A DNA stretch of 64,000 nt from Cokeromyces recurvatus. Lineage: Eukaryota; Mucoromycota; Mucoromycetes; Mucorales; Mucoraceae. The notes beneath the pieces are model-generated. The model saw only the letters and a list, made by a program, of their open reading frames with translations, was not told where the DNA came from and searched no databases. Below are positions 46,566 through 59,397 of this stretch, piece by piece; positions within the stretch are counted from its first letter, which is position 1; every line of letters starts with the position of its first letter. The translations under genes were made by a program, and so were the position numbers. Location of the stretch: assembly GCF_025118155.1 (NCBI RefSeq), contig NW_026251390.1:992001-1056000 (forward strand), in the 5' to 3' direction.

Positions 46566-47262
46566 AGTTCAAGTCCACTTTCTCCTCCTCTTTTTTCTTA
46601 AATAATAATAATAATAATGTCATTATTACTGATCCATCTTAAGTACACAAGCGTTACATTCTTTACAATGATGTGTTCTATCAGGTTTATAAGATTGACA
46701 TAAATGACAATAGCGAGGTTGTCCATCATGTCGACTGATCGAAAGAACAACGTCATTTGAAGACCAATCAAATAATTTAGGTGAATAATAATAAGGTGGT
46801 AGTAATGAGGTATGATTCTATAAAATGTTACTAAAATGATTATTATTAAATATGTAGTTACATACATTTAAAGATGGTGGTTTGCCTGGAGAAGTAAGCA
46901 AGATACGGATATAACTCAAAAGGGCCAATATCCAAAGGAAGCTAGCAATCATCATGAATATTACTAACCCAAAAAAAAAAGCAAACACTATTTAGTGCCT
47001 TTTTTATAATTATTATTACAGTAATAAAGCTTTATATGTATACCTGCTTCTGCTTTATTGTCAGATTGTTTACTTAATAATAGATAAACTAGTAAATAGT
47101 AAGACATTCATATACACATAAAATATTTATTTATTTATTTTTGCTTATTTTACCACAAATTCGAAAAATGTAAATGTACCAAGTATATCCTATTAATCCG
47201 AAAACAACAAATGGTAAAACATAACTGACAATCTTAGTTGCTAATGGTGAAGGCTTCGACAT
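45737..47262 (-). CDS. DHHC-type protein S-palmitoyltransferase
   Basis: Membrane enzyme that attaches palmitate to protein cysteines. Eight exons (47154..47262, 47044..47088, 46866..46963, 46630..46817, 46365..46503, 46259..46299, 45968..46206, 45737..45912) join in phase to 344 aa. Two N-terminal hydrophobic segments precede the Cys-rich domain: YCHLCQSYKPDRTHHCKECN, ACVLKMDHHCPW, then VSGCVGFKNYKFF. The catalytic DHHC is split by the fourth intron. Two more membrane segments follow, then a TTxE-like motif (NETTIEHL) and DNWKSVMGTNPWTWF. The last intron must use an acceptor at 45913 so that PWTWF joins PVRGGLVGDGTVFPY. Architecture is closest to the yeast Pfa3/animal ZDHHC2-15 group; substrates unknown. 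Confidence 0.92.
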
Positions 47263-47518
47263 TAAAAAAAAAAAAAAAAAAAAGGAATAATGTAATCACA
47301 TTTATTTATTTTATTTTTTTATTTTAATCATAATTCTAATGAGTGAACGGAATTTTAATATTATGCAAACAAACAGTTACAGCTCAAGATCATGATTTTT
47401 CTATTCGAATGCCTCCTATTTTCTCCTATTATTAAACTTTCGGGGTTAAAGCAACACGATAGTTAATTCACTTTCTTTCTTTATAGTTTTCACCTCTTAA
47501 ATCTTAATGCTCTATAAT

Positions 47519-47641
47519 ATGCCTTTAATTGATTGTAACATCTTATCAGAAGGATTTCGTTGTACAGGAGAAGATACACACATTACCATCTATAAACAGA
47601 TAAAACTACGGGAGAATAGTTCAACAGTGGAGCCGTTTTGA
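47519..47641 (+). CDS. Possible 40-aa microprotein
   Basis: An ATG-initiated frame of 40 codons in the gap between the DHHC and sulfhydrylase genes, starting MPLIDCNILSEGFRCTGEDT and ending TVEPF. Composition is balanced (Cys, Gly, Glu, Asp, Thr) and unlike the Lys/Phe/Ile junk frames common here. No family is recognised. It could be the first exon of a longer gene, but I found no downstream exon before the sulfhydrylase gene. Confidence 0.2.
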   Translation: MPLIDCNILSEGFRCTGEDTHITIYKQIKLRENSSTVEPF

Positions 47642-47985
47642 TATCATATTTTAATAGTTAATTCAAGTATTACTTTGTATATTTTCGAAAATATGTTTAT
47701 ACAGCAGCAAAAAGATTTCTTTTCTTTTTTTTTTTCAAAAAGAGATTCAAATAATAAATATGAGTGTCATTTTACTGCTAAGAAGAAGAAATGATAGCAA
47801 TTACTAATCTTGATGTTATTTCTAGAAAAAGAAAAGAAAGGAAAATATGTGTAAATTATGCAATAAACAATAGGGGGGTTCCTTTATTATTTAATAAGCG
47901 AAAGGAAAACTGTTTTTTTTTTCGAAAGAAATAAGGTAATTTTACATGTTCGATAATTTGGTTAATTTCCTTCTTAAGAGCAGTA

Positions 47986-49815
<1,830 letters not shown>

Positions 49816-50074
49816 TTAAAAAAGAAAAAAGAAGAAGAAAAAGAAAGTTTTTTTTTCTCTTTTTCCCCCCTTTTCACACGTATGTTTTTATATGTGTATA
49901 ATTATACCTATATGTATTATAACAGATTGTTTGTTTGTTTATACTATCATTAAACAATGATTGGTCTATATGTATTACAATATACTTATTTATTTATATG
50001 ATATATATATGATATATTTTTTTTTGAAAAAAAAAAAAAAAAAAGAAACAAAGCAAAATACAACATTATATTAC

Positions 50075-52416
50075 TTATAAAAGCTTATCAATAGCAGCAG
50101 CTAATTCATATCCATCCTTTACATAATCAATAGGTGTACTTTCAATAACATTATATTTAACTCGTGTGATATCCTATAAAATAGAAGAAGTTATTTTTTT
50201 TTTGCCTTTTTTTGTAGAAATTATATAAATATAGACAAATGTATTTTTTAAACTTACATTATAGGTTTCTTGTTTAGCTCTAACCTTAAAGTTAAATGTC
50301 TGGAAAAGTGCACGATTAAATACTTGTTGAGCAGCTGTCATATTATTTTCTTTCAAAGCCATAAGTTCATTTGCATTCTTCTTCAATAAGGTATTACCAA
50401 ATTCATCAAAACCATTCACAAAAAGTTGCGAAGTAGCGTCTTCAACACTAACTGTTAAAATGTATCGATATTCAGGCGTAGGATGTACCTTTTGACATTT
50501 CTCACAGCGCCAACCGTTCTCTTCCATTAACAATTTCTTTTTACAGTCAGGACAGGCTGGATAGGCTGGGTTTTCGGTCTTAATGAAAGCTACAGTGCCT
50601 CGGAAACTGAAATAGTCAGGTTTGTCACTTGATCCCAAGTTATCATTTTTGGCCTGCTGCAATGTAATTTTGGTATTACTATAGGATTGTGTGATATCAC
50701 CACCACTGTTAGTAATTGGCATGCCACTGTTAGAATAATTTGTAAAGTGTGCATGTTGTCCTCGATCATTATACCAACGGCGAAGATTTTGAACTTCAGG
50801 AATATCAAGATTAACTTTAAGAGAGCTACTACCACCCAAAGAAAGTGATCGACCACCAAAATCATTCACACGAACTCCTTTACAAGCAATGATGGGATTA
50901 CCCGTCGATACAAATTCTTTAGCTTGAACATCCCATAAAGTGAGTCGAACACTTCGAAGTGAATCATCAGCAATTACAAGTTCTCTTTTCTTTGTCTATT
51001 AATAAAAAGGAAACATATTAGAGATAGAATGAACAATAAAAAAAAGAAGGGGAGAAAGTGAATAGACTTACAGGTTTTCCAGTCATTTTAGAAACAATCT
51101 CAGAGACTCCTTGATCTTCAATAACGACACCAACAACATCTAACATATTATAAACGTTAGTTACTTTTCCTTTTTTTTTTTCTACTTTTACAATGAATAC
51201 AAGACACTTTACCGATATTAGCCCCCTTTTCATATTTTTCAAGGTTTCCAATCTTAACGAATTCAAAGTTCATTTGAGGAATATTAGCGCCATCGGGACA
51301 CTATAGATAATAAAATATTAATATCTATACTATATCAATATTACTTATGCAAACTTACAGCTTCAATTTCGGTACTATGCTCAAATCCCAATTCATACTC
51401 ATTATTTAAAGTAGAAAATTGTTTTCTAGCCATTGTAACACGAGCCTTTGAAATATAATACACTTTTCCTTCTTCAAGCATATTATATAAACGATCCACC
51501 TGATCATTAAAAGCAGTGGCTTTAATTTCTCCTGTTTGATCAAGAAGATTAACACTAAATAATTGACCATCACCTCGAGCATTATGCCATTTCTTGATAG
51601 GTGATTTTTGAGTAACTCTTGCTTTAATGTGCCATCTAGCAAATAAAATAAAATCAGTCACAGTTAAAAATGAACATGATATTTTGCATTACCTGGTTTG
51701 GTAGGGATTTAAGTTTTTGATGGGTGTCAAGTTAGCCTCTAACTGCATATTAGTACCACTATTAAATGATTGGTTTGCTAAAGATGGAGAACTTTCTTGT
51801 CGAATAGTAGGACTGGGATGATTACTACTGCTAGCAACATTGTTGCTGCTATTTGTAGAAGGCAAATGGCCTTCCAAAGTAGTAGGTGTACCAATCTTGC
51901 TTTCAACATCAGTTTGGACAATATCGAAATTCAAAATGATCAAGATTCTATTAAAGTGACAGTTAGAAAAACATACGAAAAAAAAACAATAGTATATAAT
52001 TTACTTTCGATTTTGAAGCGGATTACAAACAAAATCGTTAAGAGTGATAATACTGTTACGCTTGAGTTTGCCTTCTTCTACTAATGGAGAATGTTGCGCA
52101 GCGAGCATAGCTAATCATAAAAAAAAAATAAAAATAAAAATAAAAATAAAAAAATTATATATTATTCTTAGAAAGATAGTATTATTAATTTACCTTGCAT
52201 GAAGTGAACACCATCAGAAACAATAACCCTGATTTAAAACATGAGTAAATGGTAACAACAATCGATCATCATTTAAATCTTTTACCTATGACGAGCACCA
52301 CCTTGAACATTGACTGCCTTAATATTAATTATCTGAACAGTAGGATTGTTATGAAGAGGATTGGCTTTATCCTCATCGTAAAGAACTTTAACAGAACCAG
52401 TTGAGAGCTGTGCCAT
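50075..52416 (-). CDS. RFA1: Replication protein A large subunit (RPA1/RFA1)
   Basis: Largest subunit of the heterotrimeric single-strand DNA-binding complex used in replication, repair and recombination. Multi-exon gene from ATG at 52416 to TAA at 50075. The N-terminal OB fold reads QLSTGSVKVLYD, VQIINIKAVN and VIVSDGVHFMQAMLAAQ. A Ser/Asn-rich linker leads to DBD-A (WHIKARVTQKSPIKKWHNAR, GQLFSVNLLDQTGEIKATAF), DBD-B (DVVGVVIEDQG, RELVIADDSLRSVRLTLWD) and DBD-C with its zinc finger (CPDCKKKL, WRCEKC), ending RALFQTFNFKVRAKQETYN and a short last exon. All four domains are present and in the usual order. A phase-breaking last exon of about 34 codons (DITRVKYNVIESTPIDYV) was added by hand. Confidence 0.95.
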
Positions 52417-52915
52417 TATTTTAATTAAGCAAAGAAATAAAAATTAATACAACAGAGCTACGCGAATTTTTTTTATTCACTTGCTTTTTTTTTTTTTTTT
52501 TTTTTATTTATTTATTTATTTAGTTTATTTAAAGTCGCGACGGCGATTTACAACGCGTTTAGAAACTTCCAAAAAAGGAATAAAATGCGAGTTAAGCATT
52601 AGATAAATCCCTGTGCCTTTATTATTGAAATGTATACCCCTTTGATATTGCTATTGACATGCATCTTAAAAGCTAGTTTAATATACAAAAAAGAATGACT
52701 ATTGTAATAAAACTCATACATTATACTTTGTATAATTTTACTAAAAGATCTGAGAGTGTACTATTATAAGAATATTGAACTTGCTTTATGTCGGGTTGTT
52801 CACTAACAAATAATACTATTTTACAAGTTCTTATCTTATACGTGGTAAATGTTAATTTCTACCGAGTCAAAACTCATGAGAACATAATAAACATTCTTTT
52901 TTAGAGCAATTCAAT
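52417..52915. other. Intergenic, RPA1 promoter
   Basis: Contains a T-rich run with (TTTA)n at 52484-52526. A GC-richer island, AAGTCGCGACGGCGATTTACAACGCG cut here to its core TCGCGACGGCG near 52535-52545, resembles an MluI-box-like ACGCG element at 52552-52557, a type of site found upstream of S-phase genes in yeasts. The regulatory reading is speculative. Confidence 0.35.
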
Positions 52916-53469
52916 CTATATAAAATCACAGCATTTTGTTTGTAAAATGTGTCTGTAATAATAATAATATACTTTTACTACAGTTTTTATTTGATAAAAG
53001 GGTATAGGATTATTTTTATTATTGATATTTTGTTTCTTTTTTTTCCTCTGCTTTTCCATAAATTTTTCCAGCTTTTCGGTGTAAGTAATGTCCACTAATT
53101 TCTTTGCAAAATCGTCAAAAATAGGATCATTATCTCTTGCTGAATCCAATTCAGACTCTGGTTTAGAGGATGAATCTAAATGTTTTATAAGTTCTTTTAA
53201 ATGAGGATAATTTTAAGGAAATGATAAATTTCTTCCGAGTACGCTAATTTGGAGAGATCTTCGGATGTTAAACGACTAGGATCTTCTTCATCGGGAGCAC
53301 TTATTGGTTTGATTTCCTTCCTTGTGAATTGTTGACTATCATTTGATTCAACTATACTACAGGGGATCTCTTTATGTTTTTTATAGCAGGTTAAGGAACA
53401 ATAAGCAATGTGGCAGGTAGGACATTTATATTTAGATTCTTGATTTTCACAGACTTTACAAACGACCAT
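52916..53469 (-). CDS. HIT-type zinc-finger protein (ZNHIT3-like), with apparent frameshift
   Basis: The N-terminal zf-HIT domain is complete: CKVCENQESKYKCPTCHIAY and CSLTCYKKHKEIPC supply eight ligands. It is followed by SEDLSKLAYSEEIYHFLK. The conserved continuation PHLKELIKHLD is present immediately downstream but in another frame: the first frame ends at TAA near 53197, and the second runs from about 53212 through ARDNDPIFDDFAKKLVDITY and EKLEKFMEKQRKKKK. No GT-AG pair could bridge the junction (CTTAAAATTATCCTCAT). So either one base is missing or two are extra, by error or mutation. ZNHIT3 is linked to box C/D snoRNP assembly. The Tyr-rich tail to 52916 may be read-through beyond the true end. 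Confidence 0.7.
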
Positions 53470-53653
53470 TTTATATGAGTAATGAAAAAAAAAAATGAAT
53501 GATAAAAAATAATGGTATTTATTTGAAAATAAGCCACAATTTATTGTTGTAAATTATGCAAATTATTGTAATGTCAAATTATAGCAATAAAAGGTTCAAT
53601 ATAATACATCATCTTTGTTTTTATTGACAAAGTTTTAAAATGACTATATACAT

Positions 53654-54916
53654 TTAATCACTTTCATCTAGTAATTGTTCTTCTTCTTCTTCTTCTTCAT
53701 CTTGATCATTGAATACAGCATCTTGAAATTCGTGTATATTTTCACCAGCTAATTCTCTATCTGCTTCTTCCTCATCTGCATCTGTATCATATTCTAAAGG
53801 ATCGTGTTCCTCATCACTACTAGGTTCAAAATCTTCATCATATTCATCAGAATCCTCATTATTCTGTTGTGGTGGTTGATCAATAACTCGTTCCTTGCCT
53901 TTTCCTTTCAAATCTTCCTTTTGTAACATTTCCACATCTTCATCTTGTCTTTGTTGTTTTTTATTCACAGGTGCCTTTCTTTCTTCTAACATGCTATGGT
54001 CATTGATGTTCAGCTTCTTTGTATAAGCTTCGATACCTTCATATTCGGACTGTTCAATCATTGAGAATTGAATTGTATCTTCATCTCCTTCTTTAGTAGT
54101 CCTAAAACCTGAAGAACCCAACAAGACTGCTTCAGGTCTTAGTTTTAGCATAAAATCAAAGGTACGATTTGTAACAGAAGTAATAACTGTTGACATAAGA
54201 CTTGATGCAGGCACAAAAATAGTTGGTTTCTTGAACCCAAACAAGATACCAGTGGGTAAAAAGAATAAGAATCCATCTTTAGCTTTATGGTAGGCTACAA
54301 CATAGTCTTTATTCTCTGTTGGCTTATTATCCCCTGTAGACGTAAAATAATCCTTAGAGGGTTGTGCGATGGGTACAGATGTGAATTCAGTTAAAAGTTC
54401 ACAAATCGATACATGTTTTTGATCGCTTGAAAATATTTCTGTCACAGATGATTTTTTAATGGTAATATCTGTTTTCTCTTGTGTTGTAAAGACTAGACAA
54501 TCCCTTTCTGTCAAAAAGAGTGTATAAGTATAGGTTTTAATGGCTTTATCAGGTGTGAGGACACATGCACCGCCCAAGTGCGAAAATTGGTCAACAGTGT
54601 ACTGAAATTCAACTTTATTTGTCTTGTTATTATATAATAGAACATGACGCGTTTCGTTAGGTTTTGTGATGATAAGATCATATTTCTTTCTTGCAGGTAA
54701 TTGGAAAGAGATGTCATCGAGACGTAAAAGCTCATTATTCATGATGGATTGATCTAATTTACGGCGTTTAGCGTCTCTATCATTATCATTATTGTTTTCA
54801 TAATACTGAACAAGACGTTGAATGGTTTGTGAACTGGCAGGATATTCGTTGATTAATTTTTCGATAGATTGCTTTAATTGAAGATCGTTAACATTTAACC
54901 ATTCTAAGGATGACAT
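53654..54916 (-). CDS. RTT106: Histone chaperone RTT106
   Basis: Histone H3-H4 chaperone with tandem PH-like domains, acting in replication-coupled nucleosome assembly and silencing. Single exon, 420 aa. The second PH domain carries the diagnostic Rttp106 motifs FLFFLPTGILFGFKKPTIFV, SVTNRTFDFMLKL and FSMIEQSEYEGIEAYTKKLN. The first PH domain lies at about 90-190. A nuclear-localisation-like AKRRKLD occurs near residue 49. The C-terminal 70 residues are strongly acidic (Glu/Asp runs), as in other Rtt106 and Pob3-class chaperones. No truncation or frame problems. Confidence 0.94.
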   Translation of the reverse strand: MSSLEWLNVNDLQLKQSIEKLINEYPASSQTIQRLVQYYENNNDNDRDAKRRKLDQSIMNNELLRLDDISFQLPARKKYDLIITKPNETRHVLLYNNKTNKVEFQYTVDQFSHLGGACVLTPDKAIKTYTYTLFLTERDCLVFTTQEKTDITIKKSSVTEIFSSDQKHVSICELLTEFTSVPIAQPSKDYFTSTGDNKPTENKDYVVAYHKAKDGFLFFLPTGILFGFKKPTIFVPASSLMSTVITSVTNRTFDFMLKLRPEAVLLGSSGFRTTKEGDEDTIQFSMIEQSEYEGIEAYTKKLNINDHSMLEERKAPVNKKQQRQDEDVEMLQKEDLKGKGKERVIDQPPQQNNEDSDEYDEDFEPSSDEEHDPLEYDTDADEEEADRELAGENIHEFQDAVFNDQDEEEEEEEQLLDESD

Positions 54917-55415
54917 TTTTTATTATATAAAGAAAAAAAATAAAGGATAAATGAATAATTAATTTTATTAGAGTTTTTTTTTTTTAATATTGTGTAAAAT
55001 AATAAATGACGCGTTAATAATATTGTTTCCATGGTTATAGCAAACAATGCGTTTATATCACCTGATTTGGACACATCACTTCAGCTTATGTTTGTAAAAG
55101 CTTGCTTTGCGTCATTCAGACTTTTAAAGCTCGTTCTGATTTTTTTTTATAAGGTGAATAATAATTCACCCATGAATTTCAATAGCCATACTGCAGGGAA
55201 AAAAAAAGGAACAGAGAACTTGAATATATTTCTGAATATTGCTGGCTATAAAAATAAAGAATGTTAAAAATATGAGAAGAGGCGATCAATAATCACAAAA
55301 TAGAAGCTTCTCATCAAGCGCTTAAATTTGTTTAATTTATGAACTTTATAGAAAAGTAAATATTCTTGCGATTTCCTTAAGCCTTACACTTATGTAGACA
55401 ACAGAAGCTCACACT

Positions 55416-55450
55416 GCGTACGACGTATAGTACTTTTATACGTCGTACGC
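55416..55450. repeat. Perfect 13-bp palindrome with TACG core
   Basis: GCGTACGACGTAT (55416-55428) and ATACGTCGTACGC (55438-55450) are exact reverse complements around a 9-nt loop. Out of keeping with the AT-rich surroundings. Confidence 0.9.
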
Positions 55451-56809
55451 CACAATTTAAGCTGCAATTTTTCTTTAATTGTTTATTTCCAAATAAAAAA
55501 TATATTATGTTTAATATACTATCATGGAATGAATATATCCAAAAAAAAAGACATTTCTACTGCTAATATTCATTATTTTTTTAATGTTTAAATTTACAGC
55601 TATTTTGGCTGTGTTTTTTTTACAGGGAGAGAAAAAAAAGGGGGGGTAATCACACTATTTGCATTGTGAAATTACAAAAATGGATCTATAGAAAATCATA
55701 TGATCATAGAGAAAGCTAAGAAGATTACTGTCTTTCTACATTCATTGTTATTTCTTTTTTATTCTTTTACTTTAGATTAATACTTATTTACTTACAATTT
55801 TTTTATTTTCTATAGATATTTATTATATTCAAGGTAGTATAAAGATTTAGAATATCCTTATTAACGAATTTATACTGACCAGTTTTATTTCTTTCTTAGC
55901 AAAAGAGTCTTGTTTATGTTGGTAGTAGCTTTTTCTACTTTTTATACAGAGCATTTTTCAGTGATATATTAAAGGTAAGATAACAACTATTGTTCATATT
56001 AACACATATACTGACTTGTCTATTATCATTAATCAAACACGTTTTAAACAGGTAAATAAATGTATATATAAAGGTAAAATAAAACATAACATTTATCTGT
56101 TAATTCCAAAAGTATACTTTCTTTGTCTAATATAAGATATACCAACCTTACCTTTTATTCTCTTCTTTTAGGACTTTTTACTTTTTTTTCAAATAGCTTA
56201 TGTCCTTTTTGAAAAACCTTTTTTTTTTTGTTTTGTTTTCGGTAAGCATTTTATTCTTTTGAATACCAATACTCTTTTTTATTTTTTTATTTACTAACTA
56301 ATCAATTTTGTTTATTATAGATTGTTTTTTACTCCTGTTTAACTGCTTAATAATTTAGCTTCCTGGGCTCCCCTGTCATTATTATCTCTATCTTTTTCTC
56401 TTATCTATTTGTATCTATTTGCTGCGTATCTGCACTGTTTCTTTTTAAAGATGCAAAGGTAAGTACAATCGTATTTTCTATTATCAATTGCAAGAAATAC
56501 CCTTTTTTTATTATTATTATTTCAAAAGCAATTTATTTTTTGTAATAATTCATTTGCTGTATATTTCCATTATTATTATTATTACTATTCTAAATGTAAA
56601 TAAAGCCACATTTTATGTAAACAAACTACATGTTTATTTTTAAATAACGTCCAATAAACAAGGCAATAATAAAAGTCTAATATGAATTAAATGTATTTTA
56701 TAAGCCAATAAGTAATAAAGATCAAACGTAAATAAACGTTATTTATTCTGCAAAATACCAATGATGGTTCATGTTTTTTCAAAGAAATAGCCAATCAAAT
56801 GTAAAAAGT

Positions 56810-56926
56810 TATACGTTGTACGTATAGTACGCCGTATATATGTGGTACGTTCGTACTGCATATACCAGCGTACTATATAGCGTACGCGCGTACGCCGTAT
56901 AGTACTCCATACGTACGACGGACAAA
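56810..56926. repeat. Cluster of GTAC/TACG palindromic words
   Basis: About 115 bp packed with GTACG, CGTAC, CGTATAG and GCGTACGC words in both orientations, including GCGTACGCGCGTACGC near 56880-56895. It resembles the palindrome at 55416 and ends 90 bp before the nuclease gene start. Confidence 0.85.
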
Positions 56927-57017
56927 TTTTTTGCAGTGGCTCTCTTTCAAAGATTCACATCATGTGATTTTTTATTTTTTAAAAAATTCTTTTCTTTTTC
57001 CTTTCACACTTACAGCA

Positions 57018-58052
57018 ATGACAGCCTTTACGCGTGACAATGCATTATGCAATGCCCTTGACACCGAAGATTTGTATACGTTGTCCTTACCAGTTATACC
57101 AGGAAGCGATTCTTGCAATAAAGCATTGCTCTGTATAGATTATATAAAGGATATTATAATTAGTTCCGTTGTTGGCGGTGGTATTTGCGGCTCTGCATAT
57201 TATAACGGACCAACTGAACAAAACGACAACAAAAGGACTGACATAACATATTATCCCCAAGATAAAACCAAGAATCTTGCGTCTGTCATAGTAGAGATTC
57301 AGAAGAAGGTGACACATGAGTTTATTGTACGATTAATGCAATATTCGTTGAATGTATTTGGTCAAACAAAGATTCTCCCAATTGTTATAGTCATCAATAT
57401 TGATGGGTTCTCAAGCAACCATTTTCGCGAGGAAAACTTTACCAAACGCGATAATGAGCCGTACTATATACTTTCCAGTTTGCTTTGGGCAAAACAAGTT
57501 CATATTTACAATGCTGATTCGATCGCATCGCTAATACAAGTACCAATGCCAAAAATGATTGCGTTAATTCACTTTCTAACACAGCAAGAAAAACATATTG
57601 TTGCCCTGGATGAATACATAGATTTAACGCTTCAAAAAATTTACAGAATAGCTTTTCAAATCTTTACCTGTGAATCAAACAGCAAAGTAATTCGGGATAT
57701 TGAGATTGAATCCTTTTGTGATGCTGTTGCATCTCAATTTAAAAAAGTTATTCATAATAACACTTTGAACGATGAAATCTCACGGAAACGTATTGAAAAA
57801 TACGCAGAGGATGGTGTCAGCTTTGCGGAAAACTTTAAACGACGTTATATAGGGGAAGGAGAGACCGTCTGTATAACACCTATTCAAACCACTGAATCTA
57901 AGGACCTTATATTTGTAAAGGAGTTCATGAAACAAAACCAAGGCAAAATGAAATGGTCACCTTGTTATGACAAGGGAACCGAGAAAGGTTTGTTTGGTAG
58001 ATTTGCATCCTATTCGACACTAAAAATGGCCTTTCATCGCCACACGCTTTGA
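57018..58052 (+). CDS. PD-(D/E)XK nuclease-like protein
   Basis: 344 aa from the ATG at 57018, which follows a good splice acceptor (ACTTACAG), so a 5' UTR intron is likely. The centre carries a PD-(D/E)XK-like core: TDITYYP (Asp), about 15 residues on VIVEIQKKV (Glu-x-Gln in place of Glu-x-Lys), then THEFIVRLMQYSLNVFG and a strand ILPIVIVINIDGF. The ExQ form with a following helix R...Y is typical of the PDDEXK_2/Rpn group of transposon-linked nucleases. The N terminus (ALCNALDTEDLYTLSLPVIP) and helical C terminus (KRRYIGEGETVCI, ending in HRHTL) have no family I recognise. No frame damage. It sits next to TACG palindromes and a transposase relic, so a mobile origin is likely. Nuclease activity is not proven by sequence. 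Confidence 0.55.
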   Translation: MTAFTRDNALCNALDTEDLYTLSLPVIPGSDSCNKALLCIDYIKDIIISSVVGGGICGSAYYNGPTEQNDNKRTDITYYPQDKTKNLASVIVEIQKKVTHEFIVRLMQYSLNVFGQTKILPIVIVINIDGFSSNHFREENFTKRDNEPYYILSSLLWAKQVHIYNADSIASLIQVPMPKMIALIHFLTQQEKHIVALDEYIDLTLQKIYRIAFQIFTCESNSKVIRDIEIESFCDAVASQFKKVIHNNTLNDEISRKRIEKYAEDGVSFAENFKRRYIGEGETVCITPIQTTESKDLIFVKEFMKQNQGKMKWSPCYDKGTEKGLFGRFASYSTLKMAFHRHTL

Positions 58053-59397
58053 GTTAACATTGTGAAACCAATACCCTCCTTTACTATTGTCAACCAAAGT
58101 TTATCTATTAACAATATTACGTGACTTTTATCGTTTTTAAATAACTCAAATTAAATAAACTTTGGTCTTTTTACTTCATAGTTTAACCGATCCATAACTG
58201 AATATCACTATATAATATTAGTTTGTTCCCTCAATTACATAAGACAAACCTATATTTAGACGTGCATAAAACAAATATCGGTATACTTTAATTGACAGCT
58301 CTCTATATACTTTTATATAACCTTCATACTCAAGATCGTAACTTGGATGCTATATTTTATAATCATATAATTTATATTATCAAAACAACGTTATGCTCAC
58401 TCCTTGTACGTTAATCAGCTTAAAACCAATGCTTATCAACTTACAAAACAACTACCTTTATATTAATAAGTAACGATCACATTAAGTACAGATCAAAACA
58501 TTATTTCAATTTATCCTTTTCCTGAATCTGAGCCCGAATTTACGTATCAACAAAAATAAATAACTTTAGTGAAAAATGATTGGCCAGTTACTTTCGTTAC
58601 TTTCGTTGAAGCATTTATGGAAAACTATTGATTGAGTGTCGGGCAATATTACGAAGAGCTTTTCTGCTTTTGCTTTCGCTAACTTCAGTAACTCTAGTTT
58701 TTTAACCCTTCAGTTAACAGTACCTTTGACAGTCGATCAAAAGTTTTCAAGTTCTTCTATGTTCCTTTGTAGGAAAACGAATTCGAAAAGCTCGGTAAGT
58801 ACTGTGATAAAGTCAACGAAATGCCAAGATTGTAAGAATCGATTTCCTCTTCCTCGTTTCCTTGCTCATCTATAAAATCCTATTTTATCCGTCTTTGCCA
58901 AAAAAAAAAAAAAAAAAAAAAAAAAGAAAAAAAAAGAAAGAAAGAAACTGCTATTCATTTGGTTGCTGTGAAAATAAAAGTTAAAGAAAACACAACAATT
59001 GAGTAATACTAAAGCGAACATTGGTGAAAGCAAAAACAAAAACTGAGTCTTTACTAAAACGAATTTTGGATAGTAGAAAAGCGAAAATTGGGCTTTATAG
59101 TAACGAAGACTGGTCAAAGACCAAGGTTGGTAATCTTATTGTAAAAAGTAAGCAATTTATTTTCAAAAAGCAGGGCAAATTAGCTTCGAGTACTTGATCA
59201 AATTAGTTTCATTTTCCTGGGCAATTTATCCTCACACAAGTATCCAAAATAATTCAAAAAAGTAACCAGAGTTTTCAAGTATTCGGTAAATTGAGAGTAG
59301 AAGCACTGTACGTGATTGTAAGAGTCCCATTTTTCTCAAAAGGCGGATTTTTCAAATTGTAGAGCGGTATATTCTTTTTTTTTTTTACTTTTGTTAA
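58053..59397. other. Repeat-rich non-coding stretch
   Basis: No confident gene. An 80-codon frame at 58636-58875 ending in KCQDCKNRFPLPRFLAHL has a CxxC but no recognisable family. At 58990-59115 a degenerate tandem repeat based on ACTAAARCGAANATTGG occurs four times. TTTTCTCAAAAGGCGG at 59331-59346 is an inverted match to repeats after the transposase relic. Confidence 0.45.

Larger units (their letters stand above)
55411..56938. mobile_element. Possible non-coding element bounded by CACTGC ends and TACG palindromes
   Basis: Left end CACTGC at about 55412-55417 runs directly into a TACG-rich palindrome. On the other side GCAGTG (about 56932-56937) is preceded by a cluster of GTACG/CGTAC palindromes, so the two ends are inverted copies in outline. 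About 1.5 kb of T-rich, GT-AG-containing but non-coding DNA lies between. The TACG words are absent from the rest of the window. The pairing of the two ends is my inference. Confidence 0.3.

Noticed and set aside
55031..55267. 78-codon open frame
   Set aside because: No family, Lys/Asn-rich end encoded by A runs, no splice or conservation cue. It may be chance in AT-rich DNA.
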